DNA of 64,000 bases from Ignavibacteriales bacterium (GCA_003538625.1 DPRR01000029.1:372001-436000); one strand, 5' to 3'. Positions 15,138-24,841 are shown, numbered from the stretch's first letter. A program made the numbers and translations. Notes: a model not told the origin generated them from the letters alone.

Positions 15138-16088
15138 ATGTTAGCACTAAGAAAAAAGAAAAGAGATTTTATAGGTACCTCAGCAATCTGGCTGGTTAGA
15201 ATTTTGTTCTTTTCTCTTGTCCTTGCTTTATTCCTTTTACTAGGAAAGATTGTTTCCCAGGGCATCGGTACCATTTCATTTGAATTTATTTTTGATGATC
15301 CCAAAAATAATATGACCGAGGGTGGAATTTTTCCTGCAATATTTGGTACGATCGCTGTAACTCTTATTATGATACTTCTTGCCGTACCGCTGGGTGTCTT
15401 TTCAGCAATTTATCTGAATGAATATGCTAAGGATTCAATATTTTCAAGAATAATAAGAACTTCTATTAATAATCTTGCCGGCGTACCTTCAATTGTATTC
15501 GGGTTATTTGGATTAGGATTTTTTATACTCTTCATAGGACGGGGAATGGATGATGTGTTGAAGACCGGATTGTTATTCGGACAGCCGGCATTAATTTGGG
15601 CATCTGCCACTCTGGCTGTGCTTGTACTTCCTATCGTAATCGTTTCCACACTGGAATCTTTGAACTCGGTACCTAAATCGCATCGGGACGCTTCATACGG
15701 ATTGGGAGCCACTAAATGGCAGACAATTAAAAATGTTGTGCTGCCGCAGGCACGACCCGGAATTTTAACCGGTACTATTTTAGCTATTAGCAGAGGCGCA
15801 GGTGAAACAGCTCCGATTTTATTTTTAGGCGCAGCATTCTTTCTGCCAAATCTTCCTGTATCGGATTTGTGCATTGGCGATTATTGCATCCCTATGATAA
15901 ATCCTGCAAAACAGTTTATGTATCTTGCCTATCATATATTTATACTTGCAACGCAATCATCAAATCCAACAAAGACATTACCAATCCAGTATGGCTCAAC
16001 TTTAGTATTAATAGTGTTAACATTTTTATTAAACATAACTGCAATAATTTTCAGATACAGATTCAGAAAAGCGTTGGGAAGACTTTAA
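15138..16088 (+). CDS. pstA: Phosphate ABC transporter permease PstA
   Basis: 316 residues, six membrane helices. Permease signature LESLNSVPKSHRDASYGLGATKWQTI followed by VVLPQARPGILTGTILAISRGAGETAPILFLGAAFF, the standard PstA pattern. A periplasmic insert with two Cys (SDLCIGDYCIPM) lies near residues 248-258. Partner of PstC. Starts 10 bp after pstC, and pstB follows 21 bp after its stop. Confidence 0.95.
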   Translation: MLALRKKKRDFIGTSAIWLVRILFFSLVLALFLLLGKIVSQGIGTISFEFIFDDPKNNMTEGGIFPAIFGTIAVTLIMILLAVPLGVFSAIYLNEYAKDSIFSRIIRTSINNLAGVPSIVFGLFGLGFFILFIGRGMDDVLKTGLLFGQPALIWASATLAVLVLPIVIVSTLESLNSVPKSHRDASYGLGATKWQTIKNVVLPQARPGILTGTILAISRGAGETAPILFLGAAFFLPNLPVSDLCIGDYCIPMINPAKQFMYLAYHIFILATQSSNPTKTLPIQYGSTLVLIVLTFLLNITAIIFRYRFRKALGRL

Positions 16089-16109
16089 TTTTAAACAGTA
16101 AAAAGATAA

Positions 16110-16868
16110 ATGAAAGAAATAAAAATAATTACAAAAAACCTTAGTCTCTTTTATGGAGATAAACAGGCATTAAAAAATATTTCATTGGAAATTCAGGATA
16201 AAAAAGTTACAGCCTTCATAGGTCCATCAGGCTGCGGAAAATCAACCTTTCTGCGGGTATTAAATCGAATGAATGATTTGATTGATAACGTAAAAATTGA
16301 AGGTGAAGTTTCTGTAGATGGCGTTAATATTTATGATAAAAATATTGATGTTGTAAATCTTAGAAAAAATATCGGAATGGTTTTCCAAAAATCTAACTTG
16401 TTTCCCAAAACCATTTATGAAAATATTGTTTACGGACCCAAAATAAACGGAATAAAAGATAAAAAAACTCTTGATGAAATTGTAGAAAAAACTTGTATTC
16501 AGTCAGCAATCTGGAATGAAGTTAAAGATAGATTAAATGATAATGCACTAAGTTTATCCGGTGGGCAGCAGCAAAGGTTGTGTATTGCACGGGCGCTTGC
16601 AGTTGAACCTGAAATAATATTGATGGATGAACCTGCAAGTGCGCTTGATCCGATCTCTACTGCTAAAATTGAAGAACTAATCCACGATTTAAAACAGAGA
16701 TATACAATAGTAATTGTTACGCACAATATGCAGCAGGCAGCCCGTGTTAGTGATATGACCGCATTTTTCTATATTGGTGAGTTAATAGAATTTGACCGGA
16801 CTACTAAAATCTTTACTAATCCTTCTATTAAACAAACAGAGGATTATATCACCGGCAGGTTTGGTTAA
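16110..16868 (+). CDS. pstB: Phosphate ABC transporter ATPase PstB
   Basis: 252 residues, complete ABC ATPase: Walker A GPSGCGKST (33-41), Q-loop GMVFQKSNLFPKTIYENI, signature LSGGQQQRLCIARAL, Walker B IILMDEPASALDP, switch His in VTHNMQQAARVSD. Powers phosphate import through PstCA and ends with the usual TEDYITGRFG. Separated from phoU by 210 bp holding a palindromic repeat. Confidence 0.97.
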   Translation: MKEIKIITKNLSLFYGDKQALKNISLEIQDKKVTAFIGPSGCGKSTFLRVLNRMNDLIDNVKIEGEVSVDGVNIYDKNIDVVNLRKNIGMVFQKSNLFPKTIYENIVYGPKINGIKDKKTLDEIVEKTCIQSAIWNEVKDRLNDNALSLSGGQQQRLCIARALAVEPEIILMDEPASALDPISTAKIEELIHDLKQRYTIVIVTHNMQQAARVSDMTAFFYIGELIEFDRTTKIFTNPSIKQTEDYITGRFG

Positions 16869-16932
16869 TAGTATAATGGTGTGATAACGAGTAGTCTGCC
16901 TGTCTTCAGACAGTTTTGCGCAACTCGAGTAA

Positions 16933-17018
16933 GTCATTTCGAAGGAGTCTTCGACTGAGAAATCTTATAAATAATTACAAAAGATTTCTCTCCCGATTAA
17001 AATTGGGATCGAAATGAC
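16933..17018. repeat. GTCATTTCGA palindromic element between pstB and phoU
   Basis: 86 bp with GTCATTTCGA at one end and TCGAAATGAC at the other and inner AGAAATCTT/AAGATTTCT arms. One of at least six members of this repeat family in the window. It splits an otherwise tight operon without an obvious stop in transcription. Confidence 0.85.
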
Positions 17019-17078
17019 AAGGAAGAAAATTAAACAGCGTTTTGTAACAAAGTTTTAGGAAAGAGAACAGGAGAAAAT

Positions 17079-17813
17079 ATGGAACGTTTATTAGATGTGC
17101 ATCTTGAAAAATTAAAAACACGCGTAATTAAAATGTGCAGTCTTGTTGATGAACAGGTACAGTTTTCTGTCAAAGCATTTTTACAGGAAGATCTTGAGTT
17201 AGCAAAAACTGTAATTGAAAGAGATAAAAAAGTTAATAAGTACGATGTAAAAATTGATAAGATTTGTCAAAAGATATTTGCGCTTGCTCAGCCGGTGGCA
17301 ATGGATTTAAGATTTATCATGTCTGCGCTTACAATTAATAATGATCTGGAGAGGATGGGTGATATTGCTGTTAACATTTCAGAAAATGTTTTGATAATAA
17401 AAAAGAAACCTTCTTTTTATGATCAGACTAAACTTGACGAGATGTTTAAACTATCCCAGCAGATGTTAAAAAATGCAATAGACTCATTTATTAATGGAGA
17501 TGCTGATCTTGCAAAAAAAGTAATATTAGGAGATGAAATTGTTGATCAGCTTAATGCAGAAAATCATGTAATACTGAAAAGTATTATGAAGCAAAATCCC
17601 GATAACATAGAAGCTGCCGTTGCATTGCTCGTTATTTCAAGGGAATTGGAAAGACTTGCGGATCACTCAACAAATATTGCGGAGGACGTTTTTTTTGTGT
17701 TCCAGGCTCAGTTAATTAAACATAAATATGAAAAGTACATTTTTGCTGATGATGAGGTTGAAGGTGATTCTGATTCCGATAGCGATGATGAAAAGGATGA
17801 CACTAACAGCTAA
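17079..17813 (+). CDS. phoU: Phosphate signalling protein PhoU
   Basis: 244 residues with two PhoU helical repeats (about 8-95 and 115-205), each carrying the metal-binding acidic pattern (LERMGDIAVNISENV; RELERLADHSTNIAEDVFF). It links Pst activity to the phosphate sensor kinase and prevents excessive uptake. An unusual acidic tail (about 222-244, rich in Asp, Glu and Ser) extends beyond the family. Its stop overlaps the convergent TetR gene by 4 bp. Confidence 0.95.
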   Translation: MERLLDVHLEKLKTRVIKMCSLVDEQVQFSVKAFLQEDLELAKTVIERDKKVNKYDVKIDKICQKIFALAQPVAMDLRFIMSALTINNDLERMGDIAVNISENVLIIKKKPSFYDQTKLDEMFKLSQQMLKNAIDSFINGDADLAKKVILGDEIVDQLNAENHVILKSIMKQNPDNIEAAVALLVISRELERLADHSTNIAEDVFFVFQAQLIKHKYEKYIFADDEVEGDSDSDSDDEKDDTNS

Positions 17814-18385
17814 GTCAAAAAGTTTTCAAGGGATTCTATAAATAGTTCTGTTGTATTAGCCGGTCTCGTTGGATCAATGATCATATTTAATTTGTTTCCA
17901 AACAACATTCCCCAGCTGTTAATTACAATAAAATTCGGAAGTGTTGAACTAATCTTTTTAATTTTCTGAGAGAAGTACTTTGTAAGAAATTGTTTAATCA
18001 ATTCTGTTTCTTTATTAAATAAATCATTAAGAATTTCTTTTTCTTTATCAAAAAATTTTTCCCGAAAATAGGATAACAAAGCCTCGTATATAAGTTTATT
18101 ATTTTCTGAAACTGATTCTTTTAACGTGGAATAACTTGCCAGCTTTTTTGTGATCGGATTTGATTCACTTTCAAAAATAATTTTTACCTGTTCTAAAAAT
18201 AAATCACACTCCCATTTTAACGCTGAAAAATAAAGATCATCTTTTGAAGCAAAGTAATGATAAATCGTTGCCTTCCCGATGCGGATATCTCTTGCAACTT
18301 CATCTAATGTAGTTTTGTTTAAACCGTGCCTTGCGAATCTTTTAGCAGCGGCTTTTATTATTTGAATTTTTCTATCGTTTGCCAT
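17810..18385 (-). CDS. TetR-family transcriptional regulator
   Basis: 191 residues. The N-terminal helix-turn-helix is standard (KRFARHGLNKTTLDEVARDIRIGKATIYHYFASKDDLY, about 13-52). The C-terminal ligand domain is variable, with no recognised effector. It converges with phoU; its own target is unknown but may be the downstream-lying symporter operon on the same strand. Start ATG at 18383-18385. Confidence 0.92.
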   Translation of the reverse strand: MANDRKIQIIKAAAKRFARHGLNKTTLDEVARDIRIGKATIYHYFASKDDLYFSALKWECDLFLEQVKIIFESESNPITKKLASYSTLKESVSENNKLIYEALLSYFREKFFDKEKEILNDLFNKETELIKQFLTKYFSQKIKKISSTLPNFIVINSWGMLFGNKLNMIIDPTRPANTTELFIESLENFLT

Positions 18386-18570
18386 AATAATAAATCTTGA
18401 CGATGAAAAAATAATGATAAGACTTTTAACAAGTAAGTAGTGAAATAATATTTAGTGCTTTTTTAGAGCCTTTGTGTTTTTGTGGCAATTGTATTTCTTA
18501 TCCTTTTTAACTTTAATCGCAATGCCGCAAAATCACTAAAACACGAAACTTTACAAAATATTTTTGTGTG

Positions 18571-20454
18571 CTATGTTGCTGCTTTTAATTTGCGGTTAGG
18601 AATTTGATTAATCCCGGCACTAAGGATAAGCACAATTAAACACCCGATTACATTATACCATAAAAACGGAATGCCGGTAAATAGAAAACAATAAAGCACA
18701 ACTGCCTCCGCAATTATTGCACTGATAAAAACAGAATTTCCTGAAATCTTTTTAGTATAAAATGCAACAAGAAATATCCCGAGTATTGTACCATACACCA
18801 GCGATCCTAAAATATTTACAGCTTCAATAAGTGAACCCAGTTCACTTGCTAAAAGTGCAAATGCAATTGCATAAATTCCCCAGCCTGCAGTTGCATACTT
18901 AGAAAATTTAAGATAATGAGTATCTGTTGCATTTTTATTAATTAATCTTTTGTAAATATCAATTAGTGATGTTGAGGCTAAAGAATTCAATTCAGCAGAT
19001 GTAGATGACATTGAAGCGGCTATTATAGCAGCCAATAACAATCCTATTAATCCTACAGGAAGATAGTTAACGATATACGTGATAAATATATAGTTGGTAT
19101 CATTCGTATCTGCAGCAGGATTATTTTTTTTAATTATCTCAATTGCATTAGCTCTTATTTCTAGCTCTCTGTCTGAAATCTTTTTCAATTCTTTACTGAC
19201 ATCTGTAATTACACTATGTCCTAAGCCTGAACTAGACTGTAGCTCAGATGTTTCCAAGTAATTGTGATTGTCATTTCGACCGGAGGGAGAAATCTTGAGT
19301 ATAGTATTTGTTAAAGATTTCTCACTCGAGGACCTGCCTGATGGCAAGGCAGGCTCGTCCGAAATGACACTAACATGCTTTTCGATAATATTGTAAGAAG
19401 AACTTGAACTTGAATTCTCATTGAGCATCGCACGCAGTTTCTCTCTTTTATGATTTTGCAATATCTCAAATTCATTTTCCAGTTGTGCATATTCATTTGA
19501 GTATGAACCAGATTTGACTTTTTGGGTTTCAACGGGATTAAAAAATAGCGGGGGAGTTACAAATTGGAAAAAGACAAAAACCATTGCACCAATAAATAAA
19601 ATAATAAACTGCATCGGAATTTTAACAAGACCATTTACAAGTAATCCCATTCTGCTTTGAGTAATATTTTTAGCAGCTATGTATCTTGCAACCTGCGATT
19701 GATCAGTACCGAAGTAACTTAACATTAAAAATGTTCCGCCGATTATGCCGGACCAGAAGGTGTAGCGATCGTTAAGATTAAACGAAAAATCAATTGCATT
19801 TAATTTGCCCATCTTTCCGGCAATGTATGCTGCATCAATTACAGAAATATCTTTTGGCAGTAAAAGATAAATCATAAAAAAAGCCGCAAACATTCCTGTT
19901 GTAATAATTATCATTTGCAGAATATGTGTTTTGTTTACTGCATTCGTTCCGCCAATTGAAGTGTAAATAATTACCATCACGCCAATAATTATTATTGTGA
20001 TATTTAACTCCCATCCAAGGATTACAGATAAAATTAATGCAGGTGCATAAATTGTAAACCCGGCTGCAAGTCCGCGCTGACTAAGAAATAAAACACTGCC
20101 AAGCACTCGGTTTTTAAGATCAAATCTTTTTTCTAAATACTCATAAGCGGTATATACATTAAGTTTGCTGTAAATTGGAACTGCAGTAATTGAGAGGATT
20201 ATCATCGCTATAGGCAAGCCGAGATAAAACTGCACGAAACGCATCCCATCCACATACGCTTGTCCCGGGGTTGAAAGAAAAGTGATTGCACTTGCCTGAG
20301 TAGCCATAATCGATAACGCAACTACCCACCAGGAACTACTTTTACCGGTTCGTAGATAGTCATCCACATCTTTGGTTTTACGGGTTTTCCATGCTCCATA
20401 GAATACTATGAATCCCGTAAAACCGCACATGACTATCCAGTCTATCGTGCTCAA
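18571..20454 (-). CDS. Sodium:solute symporter with a repeat-derived in-frame insertion
   Basis: 627 residues, SSS family: start STIDWIVMCGFTGFIVFYGAW, DDYLRTGKSSSWWVVALSIMATQASAITFLSTPGQAY, and helix with SMSSTSAELNSLASTSLIDIY. The hydrophilic loop near 295-400 normally carries FNPVE...DTNDTNYIF; here it also contains 33 codons from a palindromic repeat (19270-19368), read as ...DEPALPSGRSSSEKS.... Start is TTG at 20452-20454, overlapping the TGA of the small gene upstream, so translation is probably coupled. Substrate unknown; linkage to a PIG-L deacetylase suggests a sugar or amino-sugar. Confidence 0.9.
   Translation of the reverse strand: MSTIDWIVMCGFTGFIVFYGAWKTRKTKDVDDYLRTGKSSSWWVVALSIMATQASAITFLSTPGQAYVDGMRFVQFYLGLPIAMIILSITAVPIYSKLNVYTAYEYLEKRFDLKNRVLGSVLFLSQRGLAAGFTIYAPALILSVILGWELNITIIIIGVMVIIYTSIGGTNAVNKTHILQMIIITTGMFAAFFMIYLLLPKDISVIDAAYIAGKMGKLNAIDFSFNLNDRYTFWSGIIGGTFLMLSYFGTDQSQVARYIAAKNITQSRMGLLVNGLVKIPMQFIILFIGAMVFVFFQFVTPPLFFNPVETQKVKSGSYSNEYAQLENEFEILQNHKREKLRAMLNENSSSSSSYNIIEKHVSVISDEPALPSGRSSSEKSLTNTILKISPSGRNDNHNYLETSELQSSSGLGHSVITDVSKELKKISDRELEIRANAIEIIKKNNPAADTNDTNYIFITYIVNYLPVGLIGLLLAAIIAASMSSTSAELNSLASTSLIDIYKRLINKNATDTHYLKFSKYATAGWGIYAIAFALLASELGSLIEAVNILGSLVYGTILGIFLVAFYTKKISGNSVFISAIIAEAVVLYCFLFTGIPFLWYNVIGCLIVLILSAGINQIPNRKLKAAT
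19270..19368. repeat. Palindromic repeat inserted in frame in a symporter gene
   Basis: 99 bp (33 codons) with ends GTCATTTCG and CGAAATGAC, inner AGAAATCTTGAG and AGATTTCTCACTCGAG arms and a CCTGCCTGATGGCAAGGCAGG core. The length is a multiple of three and carries no stop in the used frame. Confidence 0.9.
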
Positions 20455-20588
20455 CTGAATGCCTTTGTGAAGATATAGAATAGTGTAATCAGTACTATTA
20501 ACTCACTTAGGACAATTAAATATATTTTATTCCACGAACCGAGAAATGGTGGTTCGTCTTCAATTTTATTTTGATGATTATCTTTCAA
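20451..20588 (-). CDS. 45-residue membrane protein with TTG start
   Basis: Frame opens with TTG at 20586-20588, directly after the TAG of the PIG-L gene, and stops in a TTGA overlap with the next TTG start. The protein is a charged N-terminus (KDNHQNKIEDEPP), FLGSWNK, then one hydrophobic helix (IYLIVLSELIVLITLFYIF) and KAFS. This shape, a short cytosolic part then a single helix, is typical of small proteins next to SSS symporters, perhaps an accessory subunit. No ATG start exists; the tight junctions on both sides support it. Confidence 0.7.
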   Translation of the reverse strand: MKDNHQNKIEDEPPFLGSWNKIYLIVLSELIVLITLFYIFTKAFS

Positions 20589-23060
20589 CTACTTACCTGA
20601 ATAAAGTAAATTAATAAATAATTTTATTGCCCCTTCAACTCCGGCAGGAATTTCTCTAAAGAAAGATAATCCAGTGTACACAAAAGTTCCTTTACCGTAT
20701 TTTGTAACCAGTAATGAACCCGTTTGAGCATCTTCACCCTTATCATTCATTGAAAGAAGAGCAGTATAATTTTTATCCCATTCATTTGGAAAGTACAATC
20801 CACGTTCCTGTATCCAGCCATTAAAATCCTGATCAGTAATCTTAAATGGTTTATTAAAGATCTGATGATCACTCTTTAGAATTTCTACTTTTGAATTTTC
20901 ATCTGTTACACGATTACGTGATAACTTAAGTGGTAAAACGCCTGGTTCAATAACCAGATCTCCGGTAGTATTGTAAAGCGAAATTAGTGTGCCGCCTTGT
21001 TCCACATATTTATTTAACTCTTTTTGAAATGCAGCAAGATTCTCTCTTGTGTTATAAGCACGAATTCCGGTTATAATTACATCAAACTGATCGAGATTAT
21101 TTGAACTGAAATGCTTGTCATCCATCAAAGTTATATCATATCCAAGATCAGAAAGAAATTCAGGTATTTTATCTCCGGAACCAACAATGTATCCGATTTT
21201 CTTTACACCATCTTTGTCAAAATTAAACAACTCAAGCTTCGATTTGGTTTCATAAAAAATAGTCTGAGGCAAAATATGCTTGTATTCTATTCTTGTTAAA
21301 CTTTGTGAATAAGTTTTATCATCTGCAACAGCTTTTACAGATAATTCCGAACCTGAATTATTTTTTGAAGGTAATACTTTAACATAAAAATCTTTCTTTT
21401 GATTTCTTTTTTGAAATTTGAAATCAATAGTATTCGGAGTTACGGTCCATCCATTATTTGCATCAAGAAAAATTTTTCCTGAAGTAGAATCTTTGAAGGA
21501 TTGAATAGTCACTTTAATTTCTTTTTCGTTATCACTGCTGAAATAATAAATATTCCTTTCAATATTTATTGTAACCGGCGGTGCGATAACAATGGGTTTA
21601 TATAATTCGCCGTCAACCGGATCTGTTATTCTGTAAAAAACAGGCACAGATAATGTTATTGACTTATCTTTATAACTAACTATAAAATCACAAATTAATT
21701 TAGGCTGCTCTTCTGCTAAACCAATTAGTTTCTGATCAGTAATATTAAACATACCGGCAGAGTGTTCATTCTTTAGCCAGTATGGTTGAGAAATGGGTGT
21801 GTTTTGAGGAATTAAAAAATTAAATTCAAAAGAATTCAATTCTCCCTTAGTAAGCAAAACATTATTTATTTTTAAATCGTTGTAATTTTTAATACGTACT
21901 TTCAGTAGGGATAAATCAATATCACTTCTGTTTACAATTGCTGATTTTACTTTTAAAGTATCACCTATCGAGACAAATTCATTATCTGCAATTGCTTCAA
22001 TCCAAATACCTGCGCAAGAGCGAATTAATTCAGTGATCTCTTTTAATTTCACCTGCTTCCAGTAATCATCTTTTAAATTGGATATCTTTTCATATATCTT
22101 AAATAAATTATCAAGGCTTGCGGAAGGCTTATCATCATTAAAATTTTTAAGAGTATTTTCGATAAGAGCATGAATTTCATTTCCGCCCTCAACTCGGTTC
22201 CAACTTAAATCGATACCTTCAAATAAATCATTTTGTACCGGATCACCTTTCTGCAGCAAAAAATAATTAAGTGTGTTATTCCTTATTCCTGATGAACCGA
22301 ATCCCTGACTTTTATGCATCGATCTACTTAATGCAGAAATTTCTGTATAAGATTTACCGAGCAGTGAGTTAAAGTCGCCCAGATTTAACGAAGGCACTTT
22401 TGAAAGTTCAATATTTGAATTTTGAATTGCCGGAAGCCAGGCATTCCAGAATATTCTTTTTGGCTGCCAGGGTTTTACAAATTCTAATTGTTCAGAAAAA
22501 GTATTCGGATCATTTGCTAAATCAAAAGCTTCTAAAGCTAAAATTGCAGAAGCCGTATGATGTCCATGCCCGCCTTGACCGGTCGGGGGAAATCTTGTAA
22601 TAATTATATCGGGTCTGAATTTTCTGATAACCCAGACAACCTCACTTAAAATTTTTTGCTTATCCCAAAATTCAAAAGTTTCTTCCGGAGATTTGGTAAA
22701 ACCAAAATCAATGGCACTTGTAAAAAATTGTTCACCGCCGTCACGTTTTCTGGCTTCAAGTAATTCCTGTGTCCGCAGTGCTCCGAGTTGTTCTGATTGT
22801 TCGGTGCCTATTAAATTCTGACCTCCGTCGCCTCGTGTAATTGATAAATATCCGGTTCTTAAAAGTTTGCCTTTAGCAAAGTACGCTATCGCAGCAGTAT
22901 TCTCATCATCCGGATGTGCGGCAATGTACAAAACGCTGCCTAATACATCTAACTTTTTTAAAGCTAATTTAATTTCTGATGAGCTAAGGGTAGGTAATGG
23001 CTGCGCTGATAAAATAGAAATAAAAAATATGTGAATCAGTAAAATGTTTTTAAGTTTCAT
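20589..23060 (-). CDS. Secreted PIG-L/LmbE-family deacetylase, large form
   Basis: 823 residues with signal peptide (LIHIFFISILSAQPLP). PIG-L domain at about 35-250 with the zinc motif AAHPDDENTA and the second-site HGHHTAS (GQGGHGHHTASAI), the residues used by N-acetyl sugar deacetylases. The C-terminal half (about 380-820) has beta-sandwich NPCBM/CARDB-like stretches and a final glutamine-amidotransferase-like flavodoxin fold region (FLSDLGYDITLMDDKHFSS, DVIITGIRAYNTRE). First gene of an operon with the 45-residue protein and the symporter, suggesting uptake of the released product. Confidence 0.85.
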   Translation of the reverse strand: MKLKNILLIHIFFISILSAQPLPTLSSSEIKLALKKLDVLGSVLYIAAHPDDENTAAIAYFAKGKLLRTGYLSITRGDGGQNLIGTEQSEQLGALRTQELLEARKRDGGEQFFTSAIDFGFTKSPEETFEFWDKQKILSEVVWVIRKFRPDIIITRFPPTGQGGHGHHTASAILALEAFDLANDPNTFSEQLEFVKPWQPKRIFWNAWLPAIQNSNIELSKVPSLNLGDFNSLLGKSYTEISALSRSMHKSQGFGSSGIRNNTLNYFLLQKGDPVQNDLFEGIDLSWNRVEGGNEIHALIENTLKNFNDDKPSASLDNLFKIYEKISNLKDDYWKQVKLKEITELIRSCAGIWIEAIADNEFVSIGDTLKVKSAIVNRSDIDLSLLKVRIKNYNDLKINNVLLTKGELNSFEFNFLIPQNTPISQPYWLKNEHSAGMFNITDQKLIGLAEEQPKLICDFIVSYKDKSITLSVPVFYRITDPVDGELYKPIVIAPPVTINIERNIYYFSSDNEKEIKVTIQSFKDSTSGKIFLDANNGWTVTPNTIDFKFQKRNQKKDFYVKVLPSKNNSGSELSVKAVADDKTYSQSLTRIEYKHILPQTIFYETKSKLELFNFDKDGVKKIGYIVGSGDKIPEFLSDLGYDITLMDDKHFSSNNLDQFDVIITGIRAYNTRENLAAFQKELNKYVEQGGTLISLYNTTGDLVIEPGVLPLKLSRNRVTDENSKVEILKSDHQIFNKPFKITDQDFNGWIQERGLYFPNEWDKNYTALLSMNDKGEDAQTGSLLVTKYGKGTFVYTGLSFFREIPAGVEGAIKLFINLLYSGK

Positions 23061-23392
23061 TTATTAATTCTTTTGTTATTAATCGGATAAAAAGTTGATT
23101 CGATTATAGCACAATAAGGCTAAAAATCCAAGATAAAATGTTTGATCGGCGAAAGGAATGTATGGATTAGAATCTTTAATAAGGTTTCAGATACTTAATG
23201 CCATTTCTCTTCTTTAAACGGTAAGAATAAATTCTTATTTTTGTTTGAAAGTAAAAGCATATGATAGTCAAATAAAGAAAATTTCAAATTGCTCTTATTA
23301 TTTAACAAAGTTGGTTAGAATACTGGATTGATATTGTCTTAATATAGAACTAAATTAAGGCTGTAATTTAGACATTAATACAGGACTTAATA
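23061..23392. other. Intergenic region before the second Phd/RelE module
   Basis: 332 bp, A/T-rich, between divergently read genes. It must hold promoters for the PIG-L operon and for the toxin-antitoxin pair, but I cannot place a confident box. No gene or repeat recognised. Confidence 0.4.
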
Positions 23393-23680
23393 ATGAAAAA
23401 TATTTCCGTCACAAATGATATAATTCCGGTTGGGCAGTTCAAATCTGGATTAGCTAAATATTTAAAAGATATCCAGGTTAGAAAGCACTCTCTGGTTATT
23501 ACACAAAATGGTAAACCTGCCGGTGTTTTAGTTTCTCCAACTGAATATGATTCTTTGAATGATACTAAAATGTTTATCGAATCAATTTCCAGAGGATTAG
23601 CCGATTCTGAGAATGGCGATTTACTAACAACTGCACAATTAAAAAGTAAATTAAAAAAGTACAGAGCCAGTAAATCATAA
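23393..23680 (+). CDS. Phd/YefM-family antitoxin
   Basis: 95 residues; PVGQFKSGLAKYLKDIQV, then SLVITQNGKPAGVLVSPTEYDSL is the canonical Phd/YefM fold, with a charged toxin-binding tail. Start ATG at 23393 and TAATG-type 1-bp overlap with the toxin. Autoregulator and neutraliser of the following RelE. It precedes essential LPS genes, where such modules may resist loss. Confidence 0.92.
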   Translation: MKNISVTNDIIPVGQFKSGLAKYLKDIQVRKHSLVITQNGKPAGVLVSPTEYDSLNDTKMFIESISRGLADSENGDLLTTAQLKSKLKKYRASKS

Positions 23681-23979
23681 TGAAAATTAGCTGGACAAAA
23701 GAAGCAATGATAAATCTTCAACAAATCGAGGATTTTATTTCTGCGGATAATCCGGAAGCAGCAATTCAATTAATCGATAAACTGATTTCATTAACAAAAG
23801 ATCTTGGTAAGTTTCCAAAGAAGGGAAGAATCGTTCCTGAATTATCCATTGATCGAATTAGAGAAATTATATACAAGAATTTTAGAACTGTTTACGCGAT
23901 AAAAAAGAATTCTATAACTATCTTAACTGTGTTTGAAAGTCATAAGTTGCTCTCTAAAGAAGATATTGAAAAAGTTTAA
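23680..23979 (+). CDS. RelE/ParE-family toxin
   Basis: 99 residues. Helices WTKEAMINLQQIEDFISADNPEAAIQLIDKLIS, the FPKKGRIVPEL turn and the C-terminal strands IREIIYKNFRTVYAIKKNSITILTVFESHKLL are the ParE/RelE pattern. Full length. Coupled to the Phd antitoxin and 26 bp upstream of kdsA, so read-through into the LPS operon is possible. Confidence 0.92.
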   Translation: MKISWTKEAMINLQQIEDFISADNPEAAIQLIDKLISLTKDLGKFPKKGRIVPELSIDRIREIIYKNFRTVYAIKKNSITILTVFESHKLLSKEDIEKV

Positions 23980-24005
23980 TTAAATTTAAGAAACAATAAT
24001 ATTTT

Positions 24006-24824
24006 ATGTCAGTAAAAATTAATCAAATAATAATCGGCGATAACAATCCTTTTGTACTAATTGCCGGGCCCTGTGTTGTTGAAAATGAAAAGATGATATT
24101 TGAGACTGCTATTGCAATTAAACAAATTGCAACTGAATTGAATATCCCATTTATTTTTAAATCCAGTTTTAAAAAAGCGAACAGGACAAATTTAAAATCT
24201 TTTACGGGTTTGGGTGATGAGGAATCAATTAATATTCTTGGAAATGTAAGATCTCAGCTCGGATTAAGCATTGTTACAGATATCCATACTGAATCAGATG
24301 TCGAAAGAGTTGGGGACGCCGCAGATATCCTGCAAATACCTGCTTTTCTTTCGCGCCAGACTGATTTATTAATTGCGGCAGGTAAATCCGGCAAAGTTAT
24401 AAATATAAAAAAGGGACAGTTCCTCGCTCCGGAAGATATGAAGCATGCCGCTGATAAAGTTGCATCAACCGGTAACAACAAAATATTACTTACAGAACGA
24501 GGAACTACATTTGGTTATCATAATCTTGTTGTTGATATGCGTTCACTTGTCATTATGAGAGAGTTGGGTTACCCTGTTGTAATGGATGCAACTCACGCAG
24601 TACAGCTTCCAAGTAAAGATTTGATTAGTGGCGGACAGCCTGCATTTATAAAACCGCTGGCACGTGCTGCCATAGCTGTTGGTATTGATGCACTTTTTCT
24701 TGAAGTTCATCCGGACCCAAAAAATGCATTAAGTGATGCAGCAAGCCAGTTACCACTGTCTGAACTTAAAAAATTATTAATTGAATTAAAAAAAATTGAT
24801 CAGATTAATAAGAATTATAATTGA
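24006..24824 (+). CDS. kdsA: 3-deoxy-8-phosphooctulonate synthase KdsA
   Basis: 272 residues. Condenses phosphoenolpyruvate and arabinose 5-phosphate to Kdo 8-phosphate in the cytoplasm. Family marks: LIAGPCVVENEKM, FKSSFKKANRTNLKSFTGLG, DILQIPAFLSRQTDLL, KKGQFLAPEDM, ERGTTFGYHNLVVDMRSL, PVVMDATHAVQLPS and EVHPDPKNALSDAASQLPL. No Cys-metal motif is evident in the KANR region (KKANR with Asn), which suggests the metal-independent class. First enzyme of the Kdo branch, followed by kdsD. Confidence 0.96.
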   Translation: MSVKINQIIIGDNNPFVLIAGPCVVENEKMIFETAIAIKQIATELNIPFIFKSSFKKANRTNLKSFTGLGDEESINILGNVRSQLGLSIVTDIHTESDVERVGDAADILQIPAFLSRQTDLLIAAGKSGKVINIKKGQFLAPEDMKHAADKVASTGNNKILLTERGTTFGYHNLVVDMRSLVIMRELGYPVVMDATHAVQLPSKDLISGGQPAFIKPLARAAIAVGIDALFLEVHPDPKNALSDAASQLPLSELKKLLIELKKIDQINKNYN

Positions 24825-24841
24825 TCTAAAGGAAATTTATT

